A stretch of 64,000 nucleotides of DNA, from the NCBI GenBank assembly GCA_017446585.1, contig JAFSQL010000006.1, positions 124,001 through 188,000 on the forward strand, read 5' to 3'. How positions within the stretch are numbered: the stretch's first letter is position 1; every line of letters begins with the position of its first letter. Source of the DNA: Paludibacteraceae bacterium (GTDB taxonomy: Bacteria > Bacteroidota > Bacteroidia > Bacteroidales > Paludibacteraceae). The position numbers and the translations under genes are program-made. Shown piece after piece: positions 18,355 to 27,154 of the stretch. The notes beneath the pieces were generated by a model, which made no database searches, had not been told where the DNA came from, and worked only from the letters and a program-made list of their open reading frames with translations.

Positions 18355-19380
18355 TTATCGCATCAAGAATTTGTACTTATCCACGTTCTTCAGTGCGACA
18401 CCCGTACCGCGAGCCACTGCGCGCAATGGGTCATCTGCTATATGGAACGGAATATTTATCCTGTCTGACAAACGCTTGTCAAGACCGCGCAACAAGGCTC
18501 CACCACCTGCCAGATAGATACCGTTCTTCACAATGTCAGCATACAACTCTGGTGGCGTAGCGTCAAGTGCTGTCATGATGCTTTGCTCTATCTTCTTCAA
18601 CGTCTTGTCAAGACATGATGCCACTTCTTGATATGTCACAGGAATCTCAAGAGGCAACGATGTCATCTTGTTCGGACCGTGCACAATATATGGTTCCGGA
18701 CCGTCCTCCAACTCTGGCAATGCGCTTCCGACGTTTATCTTGATCAACTCCGCTGTGCGCTCGCCAACCTTGACATTGTGTGCCAATCCCATGTAGTCGA
18801 CAATATCCTGAGTCAAGTCGTCACCGGCATTCCTGATGGACTTGTTCGTCACAATTCCGCCCAACGAGATGACCGCTATTTCCGTCGTTCCGCCACCTAT
18901 ATCCACAATCATGTTTCCTTCTGGCGCCTCCACGTCAAGACCGATTCCTATGGCTGCCGCCATTGGCTCGAAAATCATATACACGTCACGACCTCCTGCA
19001 TGCTCGCTTGAGTCACGCACGGCACGTATTTCCACTTCGGTTGAACCTGAAGGAATGCACACCACCATTTTCAACGACGGAGTGAACAATCGACGCCTTT
19101 GGTCTATCATTCCTATCATTCCCCTTATCATCTGTTCAGCCGCATAGAAGTCCGCTATCACGCCATCATGCAATGGACGCACCGTCCTCACTCCTTCATG
19201 CTCACGACCCTGCATCTTCTGCGCCGCGTCACCTATCGCTATCAACTTGTCCGTTTTCCTGTCCAATGCCACTATTGAGGGCTGGTCCACAACTATCTTG
19301 TCATTATACGTGATAATCGTGTTCGCCGTTCCGAGGTCTATCGCTATCTCTTCCGTGAAGTTGAAGTTAAAAAGTCCCAT
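18355..19380 (-). CDS. mreB: Rod shape-determining protein MreB (bacterial actin)
   Basis: A 341-residue actin-fold ATPase that forms membrane-bound filaments and organises lateral wall synthesis. It begins with the phosphate-1 loop IDLGTANTIIT, followed by the phosphate-2 motif VDIGGGTTEIAVI near residue 165 and the adenosine motif LAGGGALLRGLDKRL near 290. The N-terminal FNFTEEIAIDLG matches the family start. It is the first morphogene of the cluster, 35 bases below purH. Confidence 0.97.
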   Translation of the reverse strand: MGLFNFNFTEEIAIDLGTANTIITYNDKIVVDQPSIVALDRKTDKLIAIGDAAQKMQGREHEGVRTVRPLHDGVIADFYAAEQMIRGMIGMIDQRRRLFTPSLKMVVCIPSGSTEVEIRAVRDSSEHAGGRDVYMIFEPMAAAIGIGLDVEAPEGNMIVDIGGGTTEIAVISLGGIVTNKSIRNAGDDLTQDIVDYMGLAHNVKVGERTAELIKINVGSALPELEDGPEPYIVHGPNKMTSLPLEIPVTYQEVASCLDKTLKKIEQSIMTALDATPPELYADIVKNGIYLAGGGALLRGLDKRLSDRINIPFHIADDPLRAVARGTGVALKNVDKYKFLMR

Positions 19381-19415
19381 CTAAATTCTTTTTTATAATT
19401 CTTAATTCTTAAAAA

Positions 19416-20945
19416 TCAATGCTTAAAATGACGAATACCCGTCTTTACCATTGCCACGCCGTTTGCGTTGCAGTAATCCACGCTCTCTTGATCCCTGATG
19501 CTGCCGCCTGGTTGAATTACTGCGGTCACTCCCGCTTCATGCGCCAATTGAACGCAATCGCCAAATGGGAAGAAAGCGTCACTTGCCATCACAGCGCCGT
19601 TCAAGTCAAAACCGAAACTCTTCGCCTTTTCTATGGCCTGTTTCAATGCGTCAACCCTACTCGTCTGACCCACACCGCTTGCGCATAACTGACCATTCTT
19701 TGCCAACACGATGCTGTTGCTCTTAGAGTTCTTTACTACCTTGTTAGCGAACAACAAATCTTTCACTTCTGCCTCCGTAGGCGTCTTCTCCGTCATCGGC
19801 TCTAAGTCTGCCGGCGTCTCTACCTTCAAGTCTCTCTCTTGAACCAAAACACCGTTCAACACGCTTCTGCATTGCGTCTTGCTCAAATCATGACGCTTCT
19901 GTATCAACAATATTCTGTTCTTCTTCGACTCCAAAATCTCCAATGCTTCCTTTGTGAAACTTGGAGCAATCAATATCTCGAAAAACAACTTATTCATTTC
20001 CTCCGCACTCTTTGCGTCAACTTCCGTATTCGTGATGAACACTCCGCCGAACGCAGACACTGGGTCACATGCCAAGGCCGCTTCCCATGCTTCAACCAAC
20101 GTTTTTCTTGTTGCCACGCCACAAGCGTTGTTATGCTTCATAATCACCATCGTCACGTCCTCATCAAATTCCTCTATCAACGATACGGCGGCATCAACGT
20201 CCAACAGGTTGTTATATGAAATTTCCTTTCCGTGAATCTGCTCGAAATAGTCCTCGAAATCACCATAGAAGGCTCCCTTTTGATGAGGATTTTCGCCATA
20301 ACGCAAATGTTTGGCTCCGTCCTTGGCTATCCTCACTGCGCTTCCTTCACCCTTGTCGAACCATCCGAATATTTCGCTGTCATATCCGCTGCTCACCATG
20401 AACGCTTCCTTTGCGAACCTTGCGCGTTCCTCTATCGTCGTCTCCGCACCTCTTTCCTTCAAAATTTCAAGCAATTCGCCATACTGACCCTTGCTTGCCA
20501 CAATAACCACGTCCTTGAAATTCTTTGCGGCGGCCCTTATCAGCGAGATTCCACCTATATCTATTTTTTCTATGATTTCAGCGTCGCTCGCACCACTTTT
20601 CACCGTCGCGGCGAACGGATACAAATCAACTATCACCAAATCAATACCCTCTATTCCATATTTGCTCATCTGCGACGCGTCACCCTCATTGTCCCTTCTT
20701 CCCAATATGCCTCCGAACACCTTTGGATGCAATGTCTTCACCCTGCCTCCCAATATGCTCGGATATCCTGTTACGTCCTCAACCGCCTCACATTCAAAAC
20801 CCAATCCCTCAATAAATTTCCGCGTTCCTCCAGTTGATAAAAACTTCACCCCGTCCGCAGCCAACGCCTTCACTATCTCATCTAAACCGTCATCTTTGTG
20901 AAAAACCGATACCAACGCTGTCTTAATTTTCTTACATTCGGACAT
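19416..20945 (-). CDS. purH: Bifunctional AICAR transformylase / IMP cyclohydrolase
   Basis: A 509-residue enzyme for the last two steps of purine synthesis. The N-terminal methylglyoxal-synthase-like IMP cyclohydrolase domain (about 1-195) contains STGGTRKFIEGLG, GGRVKTLHPKVFGGIL and DLYPF. The transformylase domain carries the catalytic MKHNNACGVA near residue 260 and ends with PGGSIRDQESVDYCN. It heads the mre operon and has a promoter element at 21004-21011. The purH-mre neighbourhood is common in Bacteroidota. Confidence 0.97.
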   Translation of the reverse strand: MSECKKIKTALVSVFHKDDGLDEIVKALAADGVKFLSTGGTRKFIEGLGFECEAVEDVTGYPSILGGRVKTLHPKVFGGILGRRDNEGDASQMSKYGIEGIDLVIVDLYPFAATVKSGASDAEIIEKIDIGGISLIRAAAKNFKDVVIVASKGQYGELLEILKERGAETTIEERARFAKEAFMVSSGYDSEIFGWFDKGEGSAVRIAKDGAKHLRYGENPHQKGAFYGDFEDYFEQIHGKEISYNNLLDVDAAVSLIEEFDEDVTMVIMKHNNACGVATRKTLVEAWEAALACDPVSAFGGVFITNTEVDAKSAEEMNKLFFEILIAPSFTKEALEILESKKNRILLIQKRHDLSKTQCRSVLNGVLVQERDLKVETPADLEPMTEKTPTEAEVKDLLFANKVVKNSKSNSIVLAKNGQLCASGVGQTSRVDALKQAIEKAKSFGFDLNGAVMASDAFFPFGDCVQLAHEAGVTAVIQPGGSIRDQESVDYCNANGVAMVKTGIRHFKH

Positions 20946-21003
20946 AACCTTCTTGTTTCTTTGCTTTTAAACCTAATTAAATATAAACACACTTATTAAA
21001 GCG

Positions 21004-21011
21004 CAAAAATA
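21004..21011 (-). promoter_or_regulatory. Bacteroidota -7 promoter element for purH and the mre operon
   Basis: The complement reads TATTTTTG, a full TAnnTTTG match, about 60 bases before the purH ATG. The rest of the 20946-21117 gap is AT-rich with nothing else recognisable. Confidence 0.55.
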
Positions 21012-21117
21012 ATATATAAAAACGTCAACTCATCATCAACGCCCACATTAAAAATTATTAAATTCTTTCTTTTCAACAAACGCTTATACTACCCGGAACT
21101 CTTGACCCCAAAAAACG

Positions 21118-21975
21118 TCAAAAACCTTCCAAACCGCTTGTGCCTATCCTGAACTTTCCCTCCTCAATCCACTCTTTTCCTAAAATCATCTCTGCGATTG
21201 TCAAATACCTCATCGCATCCTCTATTTTTCTGATACCGCCTGCCGCCTTGAAACCCACCTTCACACCTTCTCTTTCAAAAAACTGGCGTATTGACTTGCA
21301 CATCGCCCACGCCCCTTCCGGCGTCGCACCCGTCTTCTCCTTGCCCGTACTTGTCTTTATGAAGTCCGCGCCGCATACCATTGCCAGTAAACTTGCCTCT
21401 GAAATCAACTCCAACCGTCCTAACAGACATGTCTCCAATATCACCTTCAAAACTTTGTCACCGACGCATCCCTTCATTTCCGTTATTTCATCCGCACATT
21501 CCTCCAAGTTTCCCTCCAAAAACTTCCCGACGCTCAAAACCATGTCTATCTCATCCGCACCGTCAGCAATACACAAACCTGCCTCTGCTATCTTAACCTC
21601 CATAAAGGTTTGAGCGTGAGGAAAACCACCGCTTACCGCCGCTATCTTAACCTCCGGTACTTTCAAACACTCCCTCACCTTTCTGACCAACGAAGGATAC
21701 ACGCAAACCGCCGCCACATTGCCATACTTGCCGTAACCAGCGTTCACCCTCCTTGATAACCTCTCCACATCCGATTCACCATCACTGGCATGCAACGTAG
21801 TCATGTCAAGTGACCGCACGCATTCACCTATCTTCTCCTCATTGCGCAAGTTTTCCTCATATCTCCTCTTGAACCTCTCACCTTCCAAAAATGCCTGCGC
21901 CGCCTTCTCATTCACCGACGCACAATCGTATATGCTCAACACCTCTTCAATGTTTGACATAGACTTTTCTTTCAT
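21118..21975 (-). CDS. deoC: Deoxyribose-phosphate aldolase
   Basis: A TIM-barrel aldolase of 285 residues that splits 2-deoxyribose-5-phosphate to glyceraldehyde-3-phosphate and acetaldehyde in deoxynucleoside salvage. The Schiff-base lysine is in ADFIKTSTGK near residue 210, and the proton-relay lysine in VGFKAAGGIR near 243. DMTTLHASD near residue 53 corresponds to the family's DxTxL segment. The frame has ATGs at 21975 and 21960; the second starts MSNIEEV and may be the true one. It lies just below the MazG-like gene in the same direction. Confidence 0.93.
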   Translation of the reverse strand: MKEKSMSNIEEVLSIYDCASVNEKAAQAFLEGERFKRRYEENLRNEEKIGECVRSLDMTTLHASDGESDVERLSRRVNAGYGKYGNVAAVCVYPSLVRKVRECLKVPEVKIAAVSGGFPHAQTFMEVKIAEAGLCIADGADEIDMVLSVGKFLEGNLEECADEITEMKGCVGDKVLKVILETCLLGRLELISEASLLAMVCGADFIKTSTGKEKTGATPEGAWAMCKSIRQFFEREGVKVGFKAAGGIRKIEDAMRYLTIAEMILGKEWIEEGKFRIGTSGLEGF

Positions 21976-21981
21976 ATATTC

Positions 21982-22362
21982 TTAATTATTAAAATCTACT
22001 TTCTTTTTTAATTTTTCATTTTTTTTATGTCTCTCACCGTCCCTCAAAGTTTTCTTCAAAATGTTTCTCCTGAAAGCCTCATCTAATTCTACGCCAGTCT
22101 GATTTGCCAAACAAATTGTAACCCAAAGCACATCTGCTAACTCATCACCTAAATCCTCCTTCCAGTTTTTCTCCTTTTCATCATTTTTGAAAGACTGTTC
22201 CCCGAATTTTCTCGCAACAACATGAGCCACCTCACCTACCTCCTCACTCAGACATGCCATGTTCGTCATCACGTCAAAATATCTTACTCCATATCTCTTT
22301 ATCCAACTGTCCACCAACTCCTGTAACCCTCGCAAATTTAATTCCTTATATTCATTATCCAT
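21982..22362 (-). CDS. MazG-like nucleotide pyrophosphohydrolase
   Basis: A 126-residue protein of the all-alpha NTP pyrophosphatase (MazG-like) superfamily. The signature is two helices of metal-binding acids, CLSEEVGEVAHVVAR near residue 35 and DLGDELADVLWVT near 70, which match EExxE and ExxD. Such enzymes hydrolyse (d)NTPs to monophosphates, often as house-cleaning. The ATG at 22362 (MDNEYKELN) is preferred; an upstream ATG at 22404 would add 14 residues and run into the region with a TTATCAACA box. The C-terminus is a lysine-rich tail. It has only six bases to deoC. Confidence 0.87.
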   Translation of the reverse strand: MDNEYKELNLRGLQELVDSWIKRYGVRYFDVMTNMACLSEEVGEVAHVVARKFGEQSFKNDEKEKNWKEDLGDELADVLWVTICLANQTGVELDEAFRRNILKKTLRDGERHKKNEKLKKKVDFNN

Positions 22363-22390
22363 ATCATCTCTCACTTTTTTGTTAATAACA

Positions 22391-22565
22391 TGTTGATAAC
22401 TCACACTCTGCTTTTTTATATATCAACCTTACGTGTTCATAACTAATTATTCATTCCTTTTTTCAACATACGCAATGCAATTACCTATTCCTTGCTTTTT
22501 TATTATCAACAACATTTTATTTTTATAAAATACTGAAAATTTAATAATTACAAAACTTATCAACA
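22391..22565. other. oriC: Candidate chromosomal replication origin (DnaA-box-like cluster)
   Basis: The AT-rich gap 22363-22641 between the MazG-like gene and dtd contains three exact copies of TTATCAACA. One is on the complement at 22391-22399 and two are on the plus strand at 22503-22511 and 22557-22565. A near copy, TTTTCAACA, lies at 22460-22468. TTATCAACA differs by one base from the DnaA consensus TTATNCACA. Long A/T runs follow at 22575-22630, as in a DNA unwinding element. Support comes from the plus-strand G/C skew change across the window, nearby mnmG (gidA) and a parS-like site at 25003. This is an inference: dnaA and dnaN are not here, and skew was judged by eye. Confidence 0.4.
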
Positions 22566-22641
22566 ATATTAACAACCCTTATTCTTATTATTTTTTATTA
22601 TTTAATATCATATAAAAAAATAAAAAGATGAACGCATGATA

Positions 22642-23100
22642 TCACCAATCTTCTCTGTTCTTTGTGTCCATGACTATTGTAGTAGGACCGTGATTTATTA
22701 TTTCCACATCCATCATCGCTCCGAAAACCCCCTTCTTCACATCCCTTCCTAACCTCTCACTCGTCTTTGCGCAAATATTATCAAAAATTGGTTTTGCCAC
22801 CTCACCTCTTGACGCCCTTATATAGGAAGGTCTGTTTCCTTTCTTTGTTGATGCCATTAGCGTAAATTGACTTACCATCAGTATGTCTCCTTTTTCGTCT
22901 ATGACTGACCTGTTCATTACTCCATTCTCATCCTCAAAAATTCGCATATTAACAATTTTTCCGCTCAACCACTCTATGTCCTCTTCGTTGTCTTTATCCT
23001 CTACACCTACCAAAATCATCAAACCCTTCTTAATTTCAGAAATTTTCTTTCCCTCAACACTAACACTTGCGCTTTTCACTTTTTGTATGACTACCCTCAT
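22642..23100 (-). CDS. dtd: D-aminoacyl-tRNA deacylase
   Basis: A 152-residue DTD-family enzyme that removes D-amino acids (and glycine from tRNA-Ala) from mischarged tRNA. The family start MRVVIQKVKSASVSVEGK is complete. The motif GDILMVSQFTLMA near residue 79 and the C-terminal NHGPTTI near 138 with the Gly-cisPro pair form the active-site cleft. The length is normal. It lies in the AT-rich block, 52 bases below uvrC and in the same direction. Confidence 0.96.
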   Translation of the reverse strand: MRVVIQKVKSASVSVEGKKISEIKKGLMILVGVEDKDNEEDIEWLSGKIVNMRIFEDENGVMNRSVIDEKGDILMVSQFTLMASTKKGNRPSYIRASRGEVAKPIFDNICAKTSERLGRDVKKGVFGAMMDVEIINHGPTTIVMDTKNREDW

Positions 23101-23152
23101 TTCTTTTTAATTTTATTGTCAGCAGGCAAGGTTTTATTCAAATATTAAAATC

Positions 23153-24979
23153 TCAGACACTTAAACTTTGATTGAAATAACTGTAAATAATTGATGCTCT
23201 GCTTTTTCCAACTATTTTTTCTATGTCTTCAAATTTTGCTTCTTTTATTCTTTTTACGCTTTTGAAGTGTTTTATAAGTGTATTTTTTGTTTTTTCTCCT
23301 ATTCCTTTAATGTCATCCAATTCTGAATGTATTTGTGCTTTGCTTCTCTTGTCTCTATGAAAAGTTATGGCATATCTATGTACTTCATCTTGTATGCCTG
23401 TCAGAAATCTGAACAATTCATCTGTAGGTTTCAATGTTATTACTTTTGGAGGAAATCCATAAAGTAATTCATTTGTCCTGTGTTTTTCGTTTTTAGCTAA
23501 TCCTGCTATTGGTATGTTTAAACCAAGTTTATCCACTACTATATCTTTAACTGCGCTCATTTGTCCTTTTCCTCCGTCAGTAATAATGAGATTAGGCATT
23601 TCTTCACCGTTTTCTTTCATTTTTCCGTATCTTCTTTCCACTACCTCTCTCATGCTTGCGTAGTCATCTGGTCCTTCCACGGTTTGTATGTTATATTTTC
23701 TGTAATCCTTTTTGCTTGGTTTTCCTTCTTTATATACTACGCATCCCGCTACTGCGTTTTTTCCTGAAATGTTTGAATTGTCAAAACATTCTATTTGATG
23801 AGGAATTTTGTCAAGTTGAAGGGCATTTTTAAGTGCGGTGAGCACTCTTGTTTTTCTTTGCTCAGGATTTAATTTGTCTATTTGTTTATATCTGTCAAAT
23901 TTATACTGCAATACGTTTTTCATTGACAAATCCAACAATTTTTTCTTGTCTCCTTTTATTGGTATGGTGAATTTTGCGTCGTCTATATTTGTATGTTCAC
24001 TATCTGGCATGAAAGGAACTACTATTTCTTTTGCGTTGCTTCCTATTTTTTCTCTAAGGCCCGTGATTACTTTTCCTAAGATTTCTTCTTTCTCTTCGTA
24101 ATTTCCTTTTTTGTAATCTATTGTTTCTCCTTGCACTATTGATCCTTTTACAATGTGAAGAATATTTACATATGCAAGTTTTTCGTCTTCATCATAACTG
24201 AAAATGTCAAGGTCCGTTAGACTTCTATCTACAATTACATTTTTTGCTTTGTATTTGTCCAATGCCAAATACCGTTGTTTTATTTCTTCCGCTTCTTCAA
24301 ATTTTAATTCATTAGCCAATTTTTTCATCTTACTCATCAGCAATTCTTGAATGTCCTCAACGTTTCCTTTTATGATTTCTCTTACTTCATTGACCATTTC
24401 TCTGTAGTCTTCTTTGCTTTGAAGTGATTGACATGGTCCGAAACATTTTTTCATGTGATATTCAAGACAAACTTTCCATTTTCCTTTTTCTATGTTTTCG
24501 CTTGTCAATGTGTGACGGCAAGTCCTGATAGGATATATTTCTCTAATCAGTTCCAATATGGAATCGACTAAATAACTGTAACTGTAAGGACCGTAATATT
24601 CTCCTGCTCCTTTTATAATATTTCTTGTTTTGAAAACTCTTGGATACTCTTCCTTGGTGATGCAAATGCTTGGATATGTTTTTCCGTCTTTCAGTAATAT
24701 ATTATAGTGCGGATTATTTTCTTTTATCAAGTTGTTTTCTAAAAGGAATGCGTCTTGTTCACTCTCTACGACAATATATTCTAATCTGTCTATATGTTCA
24801 ACAAGTAATTTTGTTTTCAGTGTTTTACTCTGGTCTTTGGTAAAGTAGGAGGAAACTCTTCTTTTCAGGTTCTTTGCCTTTCCTACATAAATTATTTTTC
24901 CTTTTGAGTCGAAATATTTATACACGCCCGGTCCTTCTGGCATGTTGTGTACCACGTTCATTATTTCTTCTCTTGTCAT
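23153..24979 (-). CDS. uvrC: Excinuclease ABC subunit C
   Basis: A 608-residue nucleotide-excision-repair nuclease that makes the dual incision with UvrB. The N-terminal GIY-YIG domain has GPGVYKYFD and IIYVGKAKNLKRR. A UvrB-binding region at about 205-240 follows, then the C-terminal RNase-H-like nuclease (CFDNSNISG near 395, ITDGGKGQ near 462). A helix-hairpin-helix (LDDIKGIGEKTKNTLIKHF) closes the protein. The gene is strikingly AT-rich and Lys/Ile-rich: I count 14 G/C in the 60 bases at 23161-23220. Its ATG is followed upstream by the palindrome at 24999-25022 and then mnmG. Confidence 0.97.
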   Translation of the reverse strand: MTREEIMNVVHNMPEGPGVYKYFDSKGKIIYVGKAKNLKRRVSSYFTKDQSKTLKTKLLVEHIDRLEYIVVESEQDAFLLENNLIKENNPHYNILLKDGKTYPSICITKEEYPRVFKTRNIIKGAGEYYGPYSYSYLVDSILELIREIYPIRTCRHTLTSENIEKGKWKVCLEYHMKKCFGPCQSLQSKEDYREMVNEVREIIKGNVEDIQELLMSKMKKLANELKFEEAEEIKQRYLALDKYKAKNVIVDRSLTDLDIFSYDEDEKLAYVNILHIVKGSIVQGETIDYKKGNYEEKEEILGKVITGLREKIGSNAKEIVVPFMPDSEHTNIDDAKFTIPIKGDKKKLLDLSMKNVLQYKFDRYKQIDKLNPEQRKTRVLTALKNALQLDKIPHQIECFDNSNISGKNAVAGCVVYKEGKPSKKDYRKYNIQTVEGPDDYASMREVVERRYGKMKENGEEMPNLIITDGGKGQMSAVKDIVVDKLGLNIPIAGLAKNEKHRTNELLYGFPPKVITLKPTDELFRFLTGIQDEVHRYAITFHRDKRSKAQIHSELDDIKGIGEKTKNTLIKHFKSVKRIKEAKFEDIEKIVGKSRASIIYSYFNQSLSV

Positions 24980-24998
24980 ACTTTTATAGGTAAATTAA

Positions 24999-25022
24999 AA
25001 AATGTTCCTCGTGGAACATTTT
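24999..25022. promoter_or_regulatory. parS-like palindrome, also a possible terminator of mnmG
   Basis: The 57-base gap between mnmG and uvrC contains a 10-bp inverted repeat (AAAATGTTCC / GGAACATTTT) around TCGT. The core TGTTCCTCGTGGAACA (25003-25018) differs by one central base from TGTTCCACGTGGAACA, a form of the conserved ParB site parS. On the minus strand the same stem is followed by TTTTTT, so it could equally be a weak intrinsic terminator after mnmG. The two readings are not exclusive. Confidence 0.5.
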
Positions 25023-25036
25023 AATTGATTTTTATT

Positions 25037-26992
25037 TTATCTACCTGCTAATATTATCAATATTGATATGTCAGCAGGTGATACACCTGGTATTCTTGAC
25101 GCTTGACCTATTGTTTCAGGATTTATTTTTTCTAATTTTTGACGCGCTTCCGTTGATAGGCTTTTTATGTTTTTATAGTCTATTTTACCTTTTATCTTGA
25201 TGTTGTCAAGTCTGTTCTCTTTCTCCGCCAATGCCTTTTCCCTTTTTATGTATCCTTCATATTTTACCAATATTTCAGCGGCTTCGGCTATTTCTTCATT
25301 TCGATCTTCAAATGAATGAATGATTTCATTCAGTTCAGGCAATAATTCGGTTAGTTTTTTTAAGTTAACTTCCGGACGTTTTAATAAGTCAATAATTTTA
25401 ACCCCTTCTTTCACGCCCGCTGTTTCTTTGTTTATTTTTTTGAGTACTTCATTTGCTTCTTCTTTATGCAAGGTTGTTTCGCTCATATATTTGAGCAACT
25501 TGTCCCTATTTTCTTTTTTTCTTTTCATCAACGCGAATCTTTCGTCATCTGCCAAACCTATTTCATGACTTTTTTCCGTTAGTCTCATGTCTGCGTCATC
25601 TTGCCTCAGCAATATTCTGTATTCTGCTCTTGACGTGAACATCCTATATGGTTCATCCACACCCTTCGTCACCAAGTCATCTATCAATACACCTATGTAA
25701 CTTTCATCTCTTCCAAGAGTGAACTTTTTTTCTTTTCCTTTCGCCTTCAAGGCAGCGTTGATGCCAGCCAGCAATCCTTGACCTGCCGCTTCTTCATAGC
25801 CCGTCGTCCCGTTTATTTGTCCCGCAAAAAACAGATTCTCTATTTTTTTTGTTTCAAGCGTGTGTTCCAACTGCGTTGGGTCGAAGTAGTCATACTCAAT
25901 GGCATATCCAGGTCTATATGCCACCACGTTTTCTAATCCTTCTATGCTGTGCAATGCTTCAAACTGCACTTCCATCGGAAGGCTGGATGAAAATCCGTTC
26001 AAGTAATATTCTTCTCCTTCCTCGCTCTCTGGCTCTACGAAGAGTTGATGTTTATCCTTGTCGGCAAAGGTCACAATCTTTGTTTCTATGCTGGGGCAGT
26101 AACGTGGACCTATACTTTTTATTTGTCCGTTATACAATGGTGAGTCTGGAAGTCCTTCTCGCAGTATTTCATGTGTCCTTTCATTTGTGTATGTGATCCA
26201 ACACGACCGTTGTTTAAGTTTTCTTCCGTTCGTCGGCAGATATGAGAATCGATGCCAGTCAGTGTCTTCAAAATAGTCGTTTCCTTTCCTTTCCACGCCG
26301 CTTGTCTCTTCCGTTTTCATGTCCTCCGCTGTTTGGCGTTTCATCTTCTTGAAGTCTATGGTTTTGCCGTCCAACCTTACGGGTGTTCCCGTTTTCATCC
26401 TTCCCACGCTAAATCCTTCTTCTTTCAATTGTTCGGTCAGTCCGTAACTGGCGGGTTCCGAAACTCTACCTCCCTTCATCTGTATTTTTCCTATGTGCAT
26501 CAACCCGTCCAGAAAGGTGCCGCATGTCAATATCACGCTTTTCGCTTCTATCTCTACGCCCATCTTTGTTTTGATGCCGCGTGCCTTCTTCTTCCCGTTT
26601 TCTTCTTTCAGTATGATTTCTACTGCGCTGTCTTGCCAAATTTCCAAATTCTCTATGCTCTCCAATTTTCTACGCCAGTTCATGATGAATTTCTCCCTGT
26701 CACATTGGCTTCTTGGACTCCACATGGCGGGTCCTTTTGATCGGTTCAGCAGTCTGAATTGTATGGCGCTTTCGTCCGTCACTATTCCCATCAGCCCTCC
26801 AAGTGCGTCTATCTCCCTTACTATCTGTCCTTTTGCTATTCCTCCCACTGCCGGATTACAACTCATCTGCGCTATCTTATTCATGTCCATCGTCACCAGC
26901 AATGTCTTTTCTCCCATGTTAGCTGCCGCCGCCGCCGCTTCGCATCCTGCATGACCGCCACCTACCACCACCACGTCATACGTCATTCTCAT
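25037..26992 (-). CDS. mnmG: tRNA uridine 5-carboxymethylaminomethyl modification enzyme MnmG (GidA)
   Basis: A 651-residue FAD enzyme that, with MnmE, installs the (carboxymethyl)aminomethyl group at C5 of wobble uridine. The Rossmann motif VVVGGGHAGCEAA is at residues 8-20. MSCNPAVGGIAKG near 45 is the GidA signature, and the second signature GPRYCPSIE is near 295. A C-terminal helical MnmE-binding region ends with RIPGVSPADISIL. The start is at 26992 or two codons in. The N-terminal half is less AT-rich than the C-terminal half and uvrC. Its classical position near oriC in many bacteria supports the origin candidate 2.5 kb away. Confidence 0.97.
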   Translation of the reverse strand: MRMTYDVVVVGGGHAGCEAAAAAANMGEKTLLVTMDMNKIAQMSCNPAVGGIAKGQIVREIDALGGLMGIVTDESAIQFRLLNRSKGPAMWSPRSQCDREKFIMNWRRKLESIENLEIWQDSAVEIILKEENGKKKARGIKTKMGVEIEAKSVILTCGTFLDGLMHIGKIQMKGGRVSEPASYGLTEQLKEEGFSVGRMKTGTPVRLDGKTIDFKKMKRQTAEDMKTEETSGVERKGNDYFEDTDWHRFSYLPTNGRKLKQRSCWITYTNERTHEILREGLPDSPLYNGQIKSIGPRYCPSIETKIVTFADKDKHQLFVEPESEEGEEYYLNGFSSSLPMEVQFEALHSIEGLENVVAYRPGYAIEYDYFDPTQLEHTLETKKIENLFFAGQINGTTGYEEAAGQGLLAGINAALKAKGKEKKFTLGRDESYIGVLIDDLVTKGVDEPYRMFTSRAEYRILLRQDDADMRLTEKSHEIGLADDERFALMKRKKENRDKLLKYMSETTLHKEEANEVLKKINKETAGVKEGVKIIDLLKRPEVNLKKLTELLPELNEIIHSFEDRNEEIAEAAEILVKYEGYIKREKALAEKENRLDNIKIKGKIDYKNIKSLSTEARQKLEKINPETIGQASRIPGVSPADISILIILAGR

Positions 26993-27019
26993 AAAAAATT
27001 TATTGTTTAATTCTTAGTG

Positions 27020-27027
27020 CAAATTTA
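27020..27027 (-). promoter_or_regulatory. Bacteroidota -7 promoter element for mnmG
   Basis: The complement reads TAAATTTG (TAnnTTTG), 28 bases before the mnmG ATG. Confidence 0.6.
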
Positions 27028-27028
27028 C

Positions 27029-27036
27029 TACTTTTG
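27029..27036 (+). promoter_or_regulatory. Bacteroidota -7 promoter element for xerC/D
   Basis: TACTTTTG matches TAnnTTTG and lies one base from the divergent mnmG element. The leader to the recombinase ATG would be about 115 bases, which is long, so confidence is moderate. Confidence 0.45.
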
Positions 27037-27154
27037 CCTCTCAATCTTAAACTCTCGCTTCCCCATTCAGATCTTCTACCTCAAATTTTCTTGTAAAGCA
27101 GTAACGCTTCTGGTTGTTCGTTTATTCTTTAATTCTTAATCACTTAAAACAAAA

